From assembly GCF_014837235.1 (NCBI RefSeq), contig NZ_JACYFT010000001.1:1501688-1565687 (forward strand): a DNA stretch of 64,000 nucleotides, read 5' to 3'. Position 1 is the stretch's first letter, and each line of letters opens with the position of its first letter. The notes below the pieces were generated by a model, which was given only the letters and a program-made list of their open reading frames with translations, did no database searches and was not told the origin of the DNA. The translations under genes and the position numbers were made by a program. Positions 47,412 to 57,139 of the stretch are shown one piece after another. The DNA comes from Limnohabitans radicicola. GTDB lineage: Bacteria; Pseudomonadota; Gammaproteobacteria; Burkholderiales; Burkholderiaceae_C.

Positions 47412-47948
47412 ATGCGTCGTCGCCTGTTCTCGCTGGGAGCGATGGCTGCGGTCCTGACGGGCTGCGGCTTCAAGCTGCGCCAGACGGGCGACTACCCGTT
47501 CAAAAGCCTGTACGCCAACTTCCAGCTCAACTCACCGCTGGGCTCCGAGTTGCGCCGCAACCTGCTGGGCACGGGTAAGATCGAGTTGTTGACCGACCCT
47601 GCCCAGATGTCCAAGGCCGATGTGATCCTCGACATCCTGAGCGAGGTGCGCCAGCCCGTGGTGGTGGGCCTGAACGCCTCCGGCCAGGTGCGCGAGATGC
47701 AGCTGCGCTTGCGTGTGAATTTCCGGCTGCGTACCCCCTCGGGCGATGAACTCATCGAGCCGGTCGAGATGTACCAGCAGCGCGACCTGAGCTTCACCGA
47801 AGTGGCGGCCCTGTCCAAGGAAATCGAGCAAGCCATGTTGTTCCGTGACATGCAGCTCGACATCGTGCAGCAGATCATGCGCCGATTGGCTGCCGTCAAA
47901 CCGCGCAAGCCGCTGGCTGCTCCTGCGGCCGCAGCGTCCCAACCCTGA
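47412..47948 (+). CDS. lptE: LPS-assembly lipoprotein LptE
   Basis: The 178-residue product has a lipoprotein signal (MRRRLFSLGAMAAVLTGCGF, Cys near residue 18) and the LptE/RlpB fold (FKLRQTGDYPFKSLYANF). It supports LptD in placing lipopolysaccharide in the outer membrane. It follows leuS by 4 bp and holA by 6 bp, the usual leuS-lptE-holA order. The C-terminus has a short Ala/Pro-rich tail. Confidence 0.93.
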   Translation: MRRRLFSLGAMAAVLTGCGFKLRQTGDYPFKSLYANFQLNSPLGSELRRNLLGTGKIELLTDPAQMSKADVILDILSEVRQPVVVGLNASGQVREMQLRLRVNFRLRTPSGDELIEPVEMYQQRDLSFTEVAALSKEIEQAMLFRDMQLDIVQQIMRRLAAVKPRKPLAAPAAAASQP

Positions 47949-47954
47949 CGCACC

Positions 47955-49007
47955 ATGCAACTGGCCCTTCCCCAGCTTGGCGCCCACCTGCAAAAGGGCC
48001 TGCGCAGCCTCTACACCCTGCACGGGGATGAACCCCTGTTGATGCAGGAGGCGGCCGATGCCATCCGTGCAGCTGCCCGCGCCCAGGGCTACACCGAACG
48101 CACGGTGCACACGGTGCAGGGCGCGCATTTTGACTGGAGCGAGGTGCTGGCTGCAGGCGGCTCCCTGAGCCTGTTTGCCGACAAGCAAATCGTTGAAGTG
48201 CGCATCCCTTCGGGCAAACCCGGCAAGGAGGGCAGCCCGGCCATCCAGCAATTGGCCGAATCGGCCCAGGGCAACGATTCAACCTTGACCCTGTTCATGC
48301 TGCCCAGGCTCGACGCCGCGACCCGCAAGGGGGCCTGGTTTGGCGCGCTCGACAACATGGGCGTGACCATCCCGGTCGACAACATCGAGCGTCAGGCCCT
48401 GCCCACCTGGATCGCCCAGCGCCTGCAGCAGCAAGGCCAGAGCGTGGTGGCGGGAGAAGAAGGTCAGCGCACGCTGCAGTTCTTTGCCGACCGGGTCGAA
48501 GGTAATTTGCTCGCGGCCCACCAGGAGGTGCAAAAGCTCGGCCTGCTGTACCCGCCGGGCGAGCTCGGCTGGGACCAGATCGAGGCGGCGGTGCTCAATG
48601 TGGCCCGTTACGACGTCTTCAAGCTGTCCGAGGCCGTGCTCTCGGGCCAGGTGGCCAGGGTGCAGCGCATGCTCGATGGTTTGCAGGCCGAGGGCGAGGC
48701 CGCCGTGCTGGTGCACTACACGCTGGCCGAAGACATCCGCGCCTTGAAGCGTGTGAAAGATGCCATGGCCGCAGGCAAACCCTTGCCCATGGCCCTGAAA
48801 GAGCAACGCATCTGGGGCCCGCGTGAGCGCCTGTTTGAGCGCGTGCTGCCCTGCCTGAGCGAAGCGCGGCTCAACAACCTGCTGCAGTCGGCGCACCAGG
48901 TGGACGGCATCGTCAAAGGCCTCAAAGTGCCCGAATGGCCCACCGATGGCTGGCAGGCGCTGCAACGCCTGGCGCTGCGTTTTTCGCGCATGTGCATGGC
49001 GCGCTGA
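47955..49007 (+). CDS. holA: DNA polymerase III subunit delta
   Basis: The 350-residue protein has the clamp-loader delta fold, with LYTLHGDEPLLMQEAADAIR at the N-terminus and GELGWDQIEAAVLNVARYDV near residue 200. Delta opens the beta sliding clamp. It lies 6 bp after lptE. A proA gene starts 33 bp downstream. Confidence 0.95.
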   Translation: MQLALPQLGAHLQKGLRSLYTLHGDEPLLMQEAADAIRAAARAQGYTERTVHTVQGAHFDWSEVLAAGGSLSLFADKQIVEVRIPSGKPGKEGSPAIQQLAESAQGNDSTLTLFMLPRLDAATRKGAWFGALDNMGVTIPVDNIERQALPTWIAQRLQQQGQSVVAGEEGQRTLQFFADRVEGNLLAAHQEVQKLGLLYPPGELGWDQIEAAVLNVARYDVFKLSEAVLSGQVARVQRMLDGLQAEGEAAVLVHYTLAEDIRALKRVKDAMAAGKPLPMALKEQRIWGPRERLFERVLPCLSEARLNNLLQSAHQVDGIVKGLKVPEWPTDGWQALQRLALRFSRMCMAR

Positions 49008-49040
49008 ACGCCCACCCCGGGCATCTGCGAAAATCGGGGC

Positions 49041-50321
49041 ATGAACGCCTCCAACACCACCGAGACCCTGCAGGCCCTGGGCCTGCAAGCCAAACAGGCG
49101 TCCGCCCTGATGGCCAAGGCCTCTGCCGCTGTCAAGAACAACGCTCTGCGCCGCTTGGCTGCACTTTTGCGCGAGAACACCGACGCCTTGCAAGTCGACA
49201 ACGCCAAAGACCTGGCCCGTGCCCAGGCCAATGGCTTGGCCGAACCCATGGTCGACCGCTTGCGCCTGACCCCCAAGGTGCTGGAGACCTGCGCCCAAGG
49301 CTGCGAGCAGTTGGCGGCCATGCCCGATGTGATTGGCGAGATCCTGGGCATGAAGCAGATGCCCAGCGGCATCCGTGTGGGCCAGATGCGGGTGCCGATT
49401 GGCGTGTTTGGCATGATTTTCGAGAGCCGCCCGAACGTGACCATCGAGGCGGCCAGCCTGTCGATCAAGAGCGGCAACGCCTGCATCCTGCGCGGCGGTT
49501 CGGAAGCCATCGAGTCCAACAAGGCGCTGGCGCTGCTGGTGCAGCAGGCCCTGACCGAGAGCGGCCTGCCCGTCAACGCGGTGCAGCTGGTGCAGACCAC
49601 CGACCGTGCGGCCGTGGGCCAGCTGATCGCCATGCCCGAGTTTGTGGACGTCATCATCCCGCGCGGCGGTAAGGGCTTGATCGAGCGCATCAGCGCCGAA
49701 GCCAAGGTGCCCGTCATCAAACACCTGGACGGCAACTGCCACACCTATGTGGACGAGCCCTGCGACATCGACATGGCGGTCCGCGTGGCCGACAACGCCA
49801 AGACGCAAAAGTACAGCCCTTGCAATGCCAGCGAAAGCCTGTTGGTGGCAAAGGGCGTGGCGGCTGAGTTCCTGCCCAAGATCGGCGCCATCTATGCCGC
49901 CAAAGGCGTCGAGATGCGTTGCTGCCCGAAGGCCAAGGCCATCCTCAGCCAAGTCGCCGGGGCCCATTTGAAAGACGCCACCGAGCAGGACTGGTCCGAG
50001 GAATACCTGGCACCCATCATCAGCGTCAAGGTGGTCGAAGGGGTGGACGAGGCGATTGCCCACATCAACCACTACAGCAGCCACCACACCGAAGCCATCT
50101 TGACCCGCGACCACATGCACGCCCAGCGCTTTTTGCGCGAGGTGGACTCGTCCAGCGTCATGGTCAATGCCAGCACGCGTTTTGCCGATGGCTTTGAATA
50201 TGGTTTGGGGGCCGAGATCGGCATCAGCACCGACAAGTTCCACGCCCGGGGTCCGGTGGGCATCGAAGGCCTGACCTCGCTCAAGTACGTGGTGCTGGGC
50301 GAAGGTGAAATTCGCCACTGA
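49041..50321 (+). CDS. proA: Gamma-glutamyl phosphate reductase
   Basis: A 426-residue aldehyde dehydrogenase-fold enzyme. It reduces glutamyl-5-phosphate to glutamate semialdehyde in proline synthesis. [20 protein letters not shown] (NADPH region) and [12 protein letters not shown] near residue 258, with the catalytic Cys, are visible. ProB is not nearby. A stem-loop follows at 50338-50362. Confidence 0.97.
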   Translation: MNASNTTETLQALGLQAKQASALMAKASAAVKNNALRRLAALLRENTDALQVDNAKDLARAQANGLAEPMVDRLRLTPKVLETCAQGCEQLAAMPDVIGEILGMKQMPSGIRVGQMRVPIGVFGMIFESRPNVTIEAASLSIKSGNACILRGGSEAIESNKALALLVQQALTESGLPVNAVQLVQTTDRAAVGQLIAMPEFVDVIIPRGGKGLIERISAEAKVPVIKHLDGNCHTYVDEPCDIDMAVRVADNAKTQKYSPCNASESLLVAKGVAAEFLPKIGAIYAAKGVEMRCCPKAKAILSQVAGAHLKDATEQDWSEEYLAPIISVKVVEGVDEAIAHINHYSSHHTEAILTRDHMHAQRFLREVDSSSVMVNASTRFADGFEYGLGAEIGISTDKFHARGPVGIEGLTSLKYVVLGEGEIRH

Positions 50322-50337
50322 GCGGCGGTCTCCTGTC

Positions 50338-50362
50338 CGGTTGGCGCTTGCCTTGCGCCAAA
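50338..50362 (+). other. Stem-loop after proA
   Basis: TTGGCGC (50341-50347) pairs with GCGCCAA (50355-50361) around TTGCCTT, with further pairs outside across one bulge. There is no T-run, so it may be a weak terminator or an mRNA 3' structure. Confidence 0.45.
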
Positions 50363-50405
50363 CCGCCCCCATATGATCCCTTTGTTTTTGTTCTGAAGGT
50401 CGCCC

Positions 50406-51701
50406 ATGGTCCCGCATCTCGTCACCGCTCTGAACGGCCCCATCAATGAGCTGGAGCAGCGCATTCTCGATTCGATGCCCGCCATCGAGCGCTGGTTCCG
50501 TCTGGAATGGATGGAGCACACCCCGCCGTTCTACAGCTCGGTCGACATCCGCAATGCGGGCTTCAAGCTCGCCCCGGTGGACACCAACCTCTACCCAGGC
50601 GGCTGGAACAACCTGACCCACGAAATGTTGCCCCTGGCGGTGCAGGCGGCGCAGGCGGCCATCGAGAAGATCTGCCCCGAGGCCAAGAACCTGCTGATCA
50701 TTCCCGAGAACCACACGCGCAACACCTTCTACCTGACCAACGTGCTGCAGCTGCAGCGCATCTTCCACATGGCGGGCCTGAACGTGCGCATCGGCTCGAT
50801 CAACCCCGAGATCAAGGAAAGCACCGACATCCTGCTGCCCAATGGCGAGACCATCCGGCTCGAACCCGTGGTGCGCACCAAGCGCCGCCTGGGCCTCAAG
50901 GATTTCGACCCCTGCACCATCCTGCTCAACAACGACCTGTCTGCGGGCGCGCCGGGCATTCTGGAAGAGCTGCACGAGCAGTTTTTGTTGCCACCCCTGC
51001 ACGCGGGCTGGAGCGTGCGCCGCAAGACGCGCCACTTCCAAAGCTACGAAGAGGTGGCCAAGCGCTTTGGCAAGTTGCTGGGCATCGACCCCTGGTTGAT
51101 CAACCCCATGTTCAACCAGTGCGGCGATGTGAATTTCGCCGAAGGCACGGGCATCGAGTGCCTGCGCAGCAACGTGGACGCGCTGCTGACCAAGATCCGG
51201 CGCAAGTACAAGGAATACGGCATCAACGAAAAGCCGTTTGTGGTCGTCAAGGCCGACAACGGGACGTATGGCATGGGCATCATGACCGTGCGCGATGTGG
51301 CCGACCTGGACCAGCTCAACCGCAAGACCCGCAACAAGATGAGCGTCATCAAGGACGGCCAGACCGTCAACGACGTGATCATCCAGGAGGGCGTGCTGAC
51401 CAACGAGCGCATGAATGACGCCGTGGCCGAGCCCGTGGTCTACATGATGGACCGCTATGTGGTCGGCGGCTTCTACCGCGTCCACGCCGAGCGCGGTGTG
51501 GACGAAAACCTCAACGCCCCGGGCGCGAGCTTTGTGCCATTGGCTTTTGCAGAGAGTGCGCACTTACCTCAGCCTGGCATCAAGCCCGGTGCGAGCGTGC
51601 CCAACCGCTTTTACATGTACGGCGTGGTGGGCCGCCTGGCCATGTTGGCCGCCAGTTACGAGCTGGAAGCGACCGACCCCGAGGCCGAGGTCTACGATTA
51701 A
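50406..51701 (+). CDS. gshA: Glutamate-cysteine ligase (beta-proteobacterial type)
   Basis: The 431-residue protein matches the short glutamate-cysteine ligase family found in Acidithiobacillus and beta-proteobacteria (MVPHLVTALNGPINELEQRI, NLYPGGWNNLTHEM, NTFYLTNVLQLQRI). It carries the ATP-grasp-like lysine and acidic residues in VVVKADNGTYGMGIM. It makes gamma-glutamylcysteine, the first step to glutathione, used by GSTs such as those at 5-6 kb. Two terminators follow. Confidence 0.93.
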   Translation: MVPHLVTALNGPINELEQRILDSMPAIERWFRLEWMEHTPPFYSSVDIRNAGFKLAPVDTNLYPGGWNNLTHEMLPLAVQAAQAAIEKICPEAKNLLIIPENHTRNTFYLTNVLQLQRIFHMAGLNVRIGSINPEIKESTDILLPNGETIRLEPVVRTKRRLGLKDFDPCTILLNNDLSAGAPGILEELHEQFLLPPLHAGWSVRRKTRHFQSYEEVAKRFGKLLGIDPWLINPMFNQCGDVNFAEGTGIECLRSNVDALLTKIRRKYKEYGINEKPFVVVKADNGTYGMGIMTVRDVADLDQLNRKTRNKMSVIKDGQTVNDVIIQEGVLTNERMNDAVAEPVVYMMDRYVVGGFYRVHAERGVDENLNAPGASFVPLAFAESAHLPQPGIKPGASVPNRFYMYGVVGRLAMLAASYELEATDPEAEVYD

Positions 51702-51717
51702 GTCTTTCAGGTTCAGT

Positions 51718-51737
51718 TGTTGCGCTGCAACATTTTT
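51718..51737 (+). terminator. Intrinsic terminator after gshA
   Basis: TGTTGC (51718-51723) pairs with GCAACA (51727-51732) around GCT, followed by five T. It lies 16 bp after the gshA stop. Confidence 0.75.
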
Positions 51738-51797
51738 CAGGGCAATCGGTGACAGCGATGCCTGACAAGCGCACAATTTGAGACTTGTCTTTTGATG

Positions 51798-51820
51798 GCC
51801 CGGCCTGGTCCGGGCTTTTT
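51798..51820 (+). terminator. Intrinsic terminator directly before the kup start
   Basis: GCCCGG (51798-51803) pairs with CCGGGC (51810-51815) around a 6-nt loop, followed by five T. The T-run ends at 51820, three bases before the GTG at 51824. Confidence 0.8.
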
Positions 51821-51823
51821 AGT

Positions 51824-53692
51824 GTGTCTTCTACAAAATCCTCACTCGCCGCCCTGACCCTGGGGGCCATTGGCGTGGTTTACGGCGATATCGGCACCAG
51901 TGTGCTGTACGCGATGAAAGAGGTTTTCGGCTCGGGTCACGTCCCCTTCACGCCAGAAAACGTCTACGGCATCCTTTCCATCTTCTTCTGGACCCTGACG
52001 ACCATCGTCTCGCTCAAGTACGTGTTGCTGGTGCTGCGGGCCGACAACCACGGTGAGGGCGGCCTGGTGGCCATGCTGGCGTTGGCGTCCCAGGCGGTGA
52101 AGGACAAACCGGAATTGCGCAAATTGCTGCTGGCGGTCGGTATTTTCGGGACGTGCCTGTTTTACGGCGATGGCGTCATCACCCCGGCGATCTCGGTCTT
52201 GTCGGCCGTGGAAGGCCTGGAAGTCATTTCCCCCAATTTCAAGAAATCGGTCATCCCGCTCACGCTGGTGATCCTGTTCCTGCTGTTCTGGGTGCAAAAG
52301 CGTGGCACGGCAGGCATTGGCCAATTTTTTGGCCCCATTACCTTGATCTGGTTTGCCGCCATTGCTGTGCTGGGTGTCTCGCACATCGTCGAACGCCCAG
52401 AAATTTTGCTGGCCATCAGCCCGCACTATGCGCTGGGCTTCATCTGGGACCAGCCGGGCATCACCTTCATCATCCTGGGCGCGGTGGTGCTCTGCGTCAC
52501 GGGCGGCGAAGCGCTTTATGCCGACATGGGCCACTTTGGCAAAAAGCCCATCCGTCTGGCCTGGTTCAGCGTGGTCATGCCCAGCCTGACGCTCAACTAC
52601 TTTGGCCAGGGCGCATTGCTGCTCGCACATCCTGAGGCCAAGGAGAACCCCTTCTTCATGATGGCTCCGGACTGGGCCCTGTTGCCCCTGGTGGGCCTGG
52701 CCACCATGGCCACGGTGATTGCTTCGCAGGCACTGATTTCGGGCGCCTTCAGCGTGACCAAGCAGGTCATCCAGCTGGGCTACCTGCCGCGCCTGCAGGT
52801 GCTGCACACCAGCGAGACCGACACGGGCCAAATCTACATGCCTTTTGTGAACTGGGGCCTGTTTGCCGCCATCGTGATGGCGGTGGTCATGTTCAAGTCA
52901 TCCAGCAACCTGGCTGCAGCTTATGGCATTGCCGTGTGCACCGACATGCTGATCACCACGGTGCTCACCTTCTTCGTGATCCGATACGCCTGGAAGATGC
53001 CGCTGCTGCTGTGCATAGGCGCGACCGGCTTTTTCTTCGTGGTCGATCTGGCTTTCTGGGCGTCCAACCTGCTCAAGCTGTTTGACGGCGGCTGGTTCCC
53101 CTTGCTAATTGGCGCAGCCGTGTTCACGCTCATGCTGACCTGGCACGATGGCCGACGCCTGCTCAATGAATCGTTGCGCTCCGATGCGCTGCGACTGACG
53201 GACTTTTTGGAAGCCGTCTTCATCGCCCCCCCCACGCGCGTCGAAGGCACTGCGGTGTTCTTGACGGCCGAGACAGGTGCGGTGCCCAACGCGCTGCTGC
53301 ACAACCTCAAGCACAACAAGGTGCTGCATGAGCGCAATCTGTTTGTCACTGTGCGCAGCCACGAAGTGCCGCGCATGGATGCCGACAAGCGCCTGGACGT
53401 GACCTCGCTGGGGCATGACTGCTGGCAAGTCATCGTCAACTACGGCTTCAAGGACAACCCCGATCTGCCCTCGGCCTTGGCCACCATCGAGGGCGACGGC
53501 TACAAGCTGGACCCCATGCTGACCAGCTACTTCCTGTCACGCGACATCGTGATCCCCACCATTGGCGGGGGCATGGCCCAGTGGCGTGAAAAACTCTTTG
53601 CCCAAATGCACCACAATGCCAGCGCTGCGGCCGAGTTTCTGAACCTGCCCACCAACGCGGTGGTCGAGCTGGGCTCCAAGATCGAAATTTGA
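51824..53692 (+). CDS. kup: Potassium uptake protein Kup (low-affinity)
   Basis: From the GTG at 51824 the protein has 622 residues, the same length as E. coli Kup. The start [19 protein letters not shown] is the family hallmark, and about 12 membrane helices follow, with a cytosolic C-terminal part of about 170 residues. It takes up K+ with protons. A frame extension to a TTG at 51785 exists, but its first residues are not Kup-like. Neither start has a clear ribosome site, and a terminator sits between them. Convergent with psd. Confidence 0.92.
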   Translation: MSSTKSSLAALTLGAIGVVYGDIGTSVLYAMKEVFGSGHVPFTPENVYGILSIFFWTLTTIVSLKYVLLVLRADNHGEGGLVAMLALASQAVKDKPELRKLLLAVGIFGTCLFYGDGVITPAISVLSAVEGLEVISPNFKKSVIPLTLVILFLLFWVQKRGTAGIGQFFGPITLIWFAAIAVLGVSHIVERPEILLAISPHYALGFIWDQPGITFIILGAVVLCVTGGEALYADMGHFGKKPIRLAWFSVVMPSLTLNYFGQGALLLAHPEAKENPFFMMAPDWALLPLVGLATMATVIASQALISGAFSVTKQVIQLGYLPRLQVLHTSETDTGQIYMPFVNWGLFAAIVMAVVMFKSSSNLAAAYGIAVCTDMLITTVLTFFVIRYAWKMPLLLCIGATGFFFVVDLAFWASNLLKLFDGGWFPLLIGAAVFTLMLTWHDGRRLLNESLRSDALRLTDFLEAVFIAPPTRVEGTAVFLTAETGAVPNALLHNLKHNKVLHERNLFVTVRSHEVPRMDADKRLDVTSLGHDCWQVIVNYGFKDNPDLPSALATIEGDGYKLDPMLTSYFLSRDIVIPTIGGGMAQWREKLFAQMHHNASAAAEFLNLPTNAVVELGSKIEI

Positions 53693-53709
53693 TCGGGGTC
53701 AGAGCCCAA

Positions 53710-54567
53710 TCAACGCAACGAACCCATCGCCTCGCCCATCACGATGGGGCGGGTGGGTGTCCAGTCCTTGTTGAACTGCATCACCCCTTTGGGGAACAGC
53801 ATCACCACGGTGGAGCCGAGCAAAAAGCGGCCCATCTCTTCGCCTTGGGCCAGGGCGATGTTGCCCATCTCGTAGGCCCACTCGCGCACCGTACCCGGAC
53901 GCGGTGGGTTGACCACCCCGTGCCACACGGTGGCCATGCTGCCCACAATGGTGGCGCCCACCAGCACCATCACAAATGGGCCGTGCGCGCCTTCAAACAC
54001 ACAGACCACCCGCTCGTTGCGGGCAAACAAACCCGGCACGCCGCGTGCCGTGGTCGGGTTCACTGAAAACAGGTCGCCCGGCACGTAAATCATGCGCGTC
54101 AGCCGTCCCGCGCAAGGCATGTGGATACGGTGGTAGTCGCGTGGGCTGAGGTACAGCGTGGCAAATTCGCCGTCCTGGAACTGCGCAGCCAGTGCGGCGT
54201 CGCCGCCCACCAGCGCCTGGGTGCTGTAACTGTGCCCCTTGGCCTGAAACACCTGATCACCTGCGATCGGACCGCACTGGCTGATGGCGCCGTCCACCGG
54301 GCTGACGAAAGTCGCTGTCGCCAGGGGGCGCGCATCGCCGCGCAAAGGGCGGGTGAAGAACTCGTTGAAGCTCTTGTAGCTGGCCGTGTCCGGGTTGGCG
54401 GCTTCGCTCATGTTCACGTTGTAGCGACGCACAAAACGGTCAATGATGCCGGTGGTCACGCCACCCCACTGGCTGCCCGCCACCCAGCCCGCGAACGCGG
54501 TCAGGGCTTGTTTGGGGATCAAGTACTGCGGCAAAACCGCCAGGCGGTCAGAAAAGGAGCTGGACAT
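53710..54567 (-). CDS. psd: Phosphatidylserine decarboxylase proenzyme
   Basis: A 285-residue PSD. The self-cleavage site LGST is present in MGRFLLGSTVVML near residue 250, which produces the pyruvoyl group. His residues in SPRDYHRIHMPCAG support catalysis. The enzyme makes phosphatidylethanolamine in the inner membrane. It is divergent from the XRE-2TM gene over about 180 bp and faces kup tail to tail. Confidence 0.96.
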   Translation of the reverse strand: MSSSFSDRLAVLPQYLIPKQALTAFAGWVAGSQWGGVTTGIIDRFVRRYNVNMSEAANPDTASYKSFNEFFTRPLRGDARPLATATFVSPVDGAISQCGPIAGDQVFQAKGHSYSTQALVGGDAALAAQFQDGEFATLYLSPRDYHRIHMPCAGRLTRMIYVPGDLFSVNPTTARGVPGLFARNERVVCVFEGAHGPFVMVLVGATIVGSMATVWHGVVNPPRPGTVREWAYEMGNIALAQGEEMGRFLLGSTVVMLFPKGVMQFNKDWTPTRPIVMGEAMGSLR

Positions 54568-54751
54568 GAGGGGGCCGCCAAAGCGGTTCAGGACAATGCC
54601 CTGATTTTATCGGTGGTACCGTGTCAGCCCCGGTGCGCCAGCAGATAGCGCATGTTTGTCAGGCAGCTGTCGTGTCCGTGTCGTGGCCCTGACGTGGCGT
54701 GGACGGTGGGGCGGCAACAAAATGCAAATCCAGTTGTCCAGGAGGAAAAAG

Positions 54752-55243
54752 ATGTTGATTCAGAAATTGCGCCTGCAAAAAGGCTGGTCCCAGCAGCAAC
54801 TGGCTGACCTGAGTGGTCTGAGCGTGCGCACCATCCAGCGCATCGAGCAGGGCCAGCCGGCCAGTCCAGAGTCTCTCAAATCCCTGGCAGCGGTTTTTGA
54901 AATTCCGTTCACTGACCTGAAGGAGCCTGCCATGTCCGCCACCGAAATCACCCCCTTGCCCCACCCACCTGAAAATGAGAGCGCCGAAGAAATCCTGGCA
55001 TTACGGCATGTGCGCAAGCTCAAGGGTTTCTATATCCATCTGGCGCAGTACCTCATCATCATGTTGGCCTTGCTTGTCATCAACCTGCTCACTCGCCCTC
55101 AGTACCTCTGGGTGGTTTGGCCTGCTCTGGGTTGGGGCATTGGGGTTTTGTTGCATGCCCTGCGTGTATTTGAACGATGGAGTCCTCTCGGGGCCCAATG
55201 GGAGAAAGCGCAGGTTGAAAAGCGATTGGGCCGGAAACTCTGA
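54752..55243 (+). CDS. XRE-family HTH protein with a 2TM membrane domain
   Basis: The ATG at 54752 follows GGAGG at good spacing and gives 163 residues. The N-terminal XRE helix-turn-helix (KLRLQKGWSQQQLADLSGLS and RTIQRIEQGQPASPESLK) is followed by a linker and a 2TM domain of two helices (FYIHLAQYLIIMLALLVINL at about 88-108, and VVWPALGWGIGVLLHALRVF at about 116-136). A membrane-held DNA-binding regulator is the likely role. It lies 54 bp upstream of the ABC exporter genes on the same strand and may control them. Confidence 0.88.
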   Translation: MLIQKLRLQKGWSQQQLADLSGLSVRTIQRIEQGQPASPESLKSLAAVFEIPFTDLKEPAMSATEITPLPHPPENESAEEILALRHVRKLKGFYIHLAQYLIIMLALLVINLLTRPQYLWVVWPALGWGIGVLLHALRVFERWSPLGAQWEKAQVEKRLGRKL

Positions 55244-55297
55244 AGAGGTTGTCATCCACGGGCTGAAAGCCGATGCTCACACAGGCACAATCCTGGC

Positions 55298-56227
55298 ATG
55301 AACACCCCTTTGCTTTCGGTCGATCACCTGGTCAAGCGCTACGGCCAGACCACGGTGGTCAATGACCTGTCTTTCCATATCAACCCGGGCGAATGCCTGG
55401 GCGTCATCGGCCCCAATGGTGCGGGCAAAACCACCACGCTGCGCATGTGCCTGGGCTTGTCTGAGCCGGGCAGCGGCAGCATCGCCTACTTTGGCGGTCA
55501 ACAGATGCCGCAAGACGCCCTGGCCATCAAGGCGCGGCTGGGCGTGGTGGCGCAGATGGACACGCTGGACCCCGACTTCACTGCTGAAGAAAACCTCTTG
55601 GTCTTTGGCCGCTACTTTGGCCTGCCAGACGCCACCATCCGTGAGCGCATTCCGAAGCTGCTGGAGTTCGCGGCCCTCAGCCACAAGGCCAAGGCCAAAC
55701 CGGGCGAGCTGTCGGGCGGCATGAAGCGGCGCTTGAGCCTGGCCCGCGCACTGATCAATGAGCCGCGCCTCTTGATGCTGGACGAGCCCACCACGGGCCT
55801 GGACCCGCAAGCGCGGCACCTGATGTGGGAGCGCCTGCAAGTGCTATTACAAGAAGGCAAGTCCATCTTGCTCACCACCCACTTCATGGACGAGGCCGAG
55901 CGTTTGTGCTCACGCCTGTTGGTGCTGGACCAAGGCCGCAAGATCGCCGAAGGCACACCGCGAGATTTGATTGCCCAACACCTGGAGCCCGAAGTGGTGG
56001 AGGTATTTGGCCAAGGTGCTGTGGCGCTGGCGCAAGAAGCCAGCCTCAAGGCGCTGGCGCAGCGCGTTGAAGTCAGTGGCGAAACCGTGTTTTTCTACAC
56101 ACACGACAGCCGTTCCTTGTTGAACGCTTTGCAGGCTTGGCCCGCGCTGCGCACGCTGCACCGCCCTTCCAACCTGGAAGACCTGTTCTTGAAATTGACC
56201 GGACGCCAGATCCGCGAGGAGGGCTGA
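55298..56227 (+). CDS. ABC exporter ATPase (NodI/DrrA-like)
   Basis: The 309-residue ATPase has Walker A GPNGAGKTTTLRM near residue 44, signature LSGGMKRRLSLARAL near 142, and Walker [13 protein letters not shown] near 160. The C-terminal part (about 220-309) is the extension found in NodI/DrrA exporters. It pairs with a permease gene 3 bp downstream. The cargo may be a polysaccharide, lipid or drug; it is unknown. Confidence 0.92.
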   Translation: MNTPLLSVDHLVKRYGQTTVVNDLSFHINPGECLGVIGPNGAGKTTTLRMCLGLSEPGSGSIAYFGGQQMPQDALAIKARLGVVAQMDTLDPDFTAEENLLVFGRYFGLPDATIRERIPKLLEFAALSHKAKAKPGELSGGMKRRLSLARALINEPRLLMLDEPTTGLDPQARHLMWERLQVLLQEGKSILLTTHFMDEAERLCSRLLVLDQGRKIAEGTPRDLIAQHLEPEVVEVFGQGAVALAQEASLKALAQRVEVSGETVFFYTHDSRSLLNALQAWPALRTLHRPSNLEDLFLKLTGRQIREEG

Positions 56228-56230
56228 TCC

Positions 56231-57037
56231 ATGAGCCAAATTCAAAACAATCTTTGGGCCGCGCCGCGCCTGTCCATGCGCTGGTGGCCTGTGTTTCAGC
56301 GCAACTGGCTGGTCTGGAAAAAACTCGCCATCCCCAGCCTGGTGGGCAACATCGCCGAACCGCTGATGTGGCTGGTAGCCTTTGGTTACGGCCTGGGCTC
56401 GTTGGTCGGTCAGATCGAGCTGGGCGGCGAAAAGGTGCCTTACATCCTCTTCTTGGCCAGTGGCAGCATCTGCATGAGCGCCATGAACGCGGCGACCTTT
56501 GAGGCGCTGTACTCGGCGTTTTCGCGCATGCACGTGCAAAAAACCTGGGACGGCATCATGAACGCCCCGGTGCGCCTCGATGACGTAGTGCTCGCTGAAA
56601 TGCTCTGGGCCGCCTTCAAGTCGCTGTTCACCGTCACCGCCATCCTGGGCGTGATGCTGGCTCTGGGCATCAGCCACAGCTGGAAGCTTTTGGTGGCGTG
56701 GCCCGTGCTGCTGGGTGTGGGCATCACCTTCAGCTGCATGGCGCTGATCTTCAACGCGCTGGCCAAAGGCTACGACTTCTTCACCTATTACTTCACCCTG
56801 TTCCTCACGCCCATGATGTTTCTCTCGGGCATCTTCTTTCCGCGTGACCAGCTGCCGCCCATCGTGCGCGCGATCGCCGATTGGCTGCCGCTGTCGGCTG
56901 CGGTGGAGCTGGTGCGCCCGCTCTTCATGGACCGCTGGCCCGAACACGCCCTGCGCCATGGGCTGGTGCTGGTGGTCTTCTCTGTGGCGTCGTTCTGGGT
57001 GGCGCTGGCCTTGACGAGGAAGCGGTTCAGGAGTTGA
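56231..57037 (+). CDS. ABC-2-type exporter permease (NodJ-like)
   Basis: A 268-residue membrane protein of the ABC-2 family with about six helices. PSLVGNIAEPLMWLVAFGYGLG near the start and FLTPMMFLSGIFFPRDQLP near residue 200 are typical of NodJ-type permeases. It works with the ATPase upstream. The gene ends about 100 bp before the AbiE operon, which is on the opposite strand. Confidence 0.9.
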   Translation: MSQIQNNLWAAPRLSMRWWPVFQRNWLVWKKLAIPSLVGNIAEPLMWLVAFGYGLGSLVGQIELGGEKVPYILFLASGSICMSAMNAATFEALYSAFSRMHVQKTWDGIMNAPVRLDDVVLAEMLWAAFKSLFTVTAILGVMLALGISHSWKLLVAWPVLLGVGITFSCMALIFNALAKGYDFFTYYFTLFLTPMMFLSGIFFPRDQLPPIVRAIADWLPLSAAVELVRPLFMDRWPEHALRHGLVLVVFSVASFWVALALTRKRFRS

Positions 57038-57139
57038 TGCGGAAGGCACTGTCCTCAAGTTTGACAGCGCTGGCAGTTACTGAAGATAAAGGTCCATGAG
57101 ATTGATTCGTTCCCGCTGCGGATTGCGCGTTGGCTTGTT

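Noticed and set aside
48279..51563. A minus-strand open frame of 1,094 codons
   Set aside because: It is antisense to holA, proA and gshA, which have clear family motifs. Its product is low-complexity (rich in His, Gln, Ala, Gly), typical of a GC-rich shadow frame.
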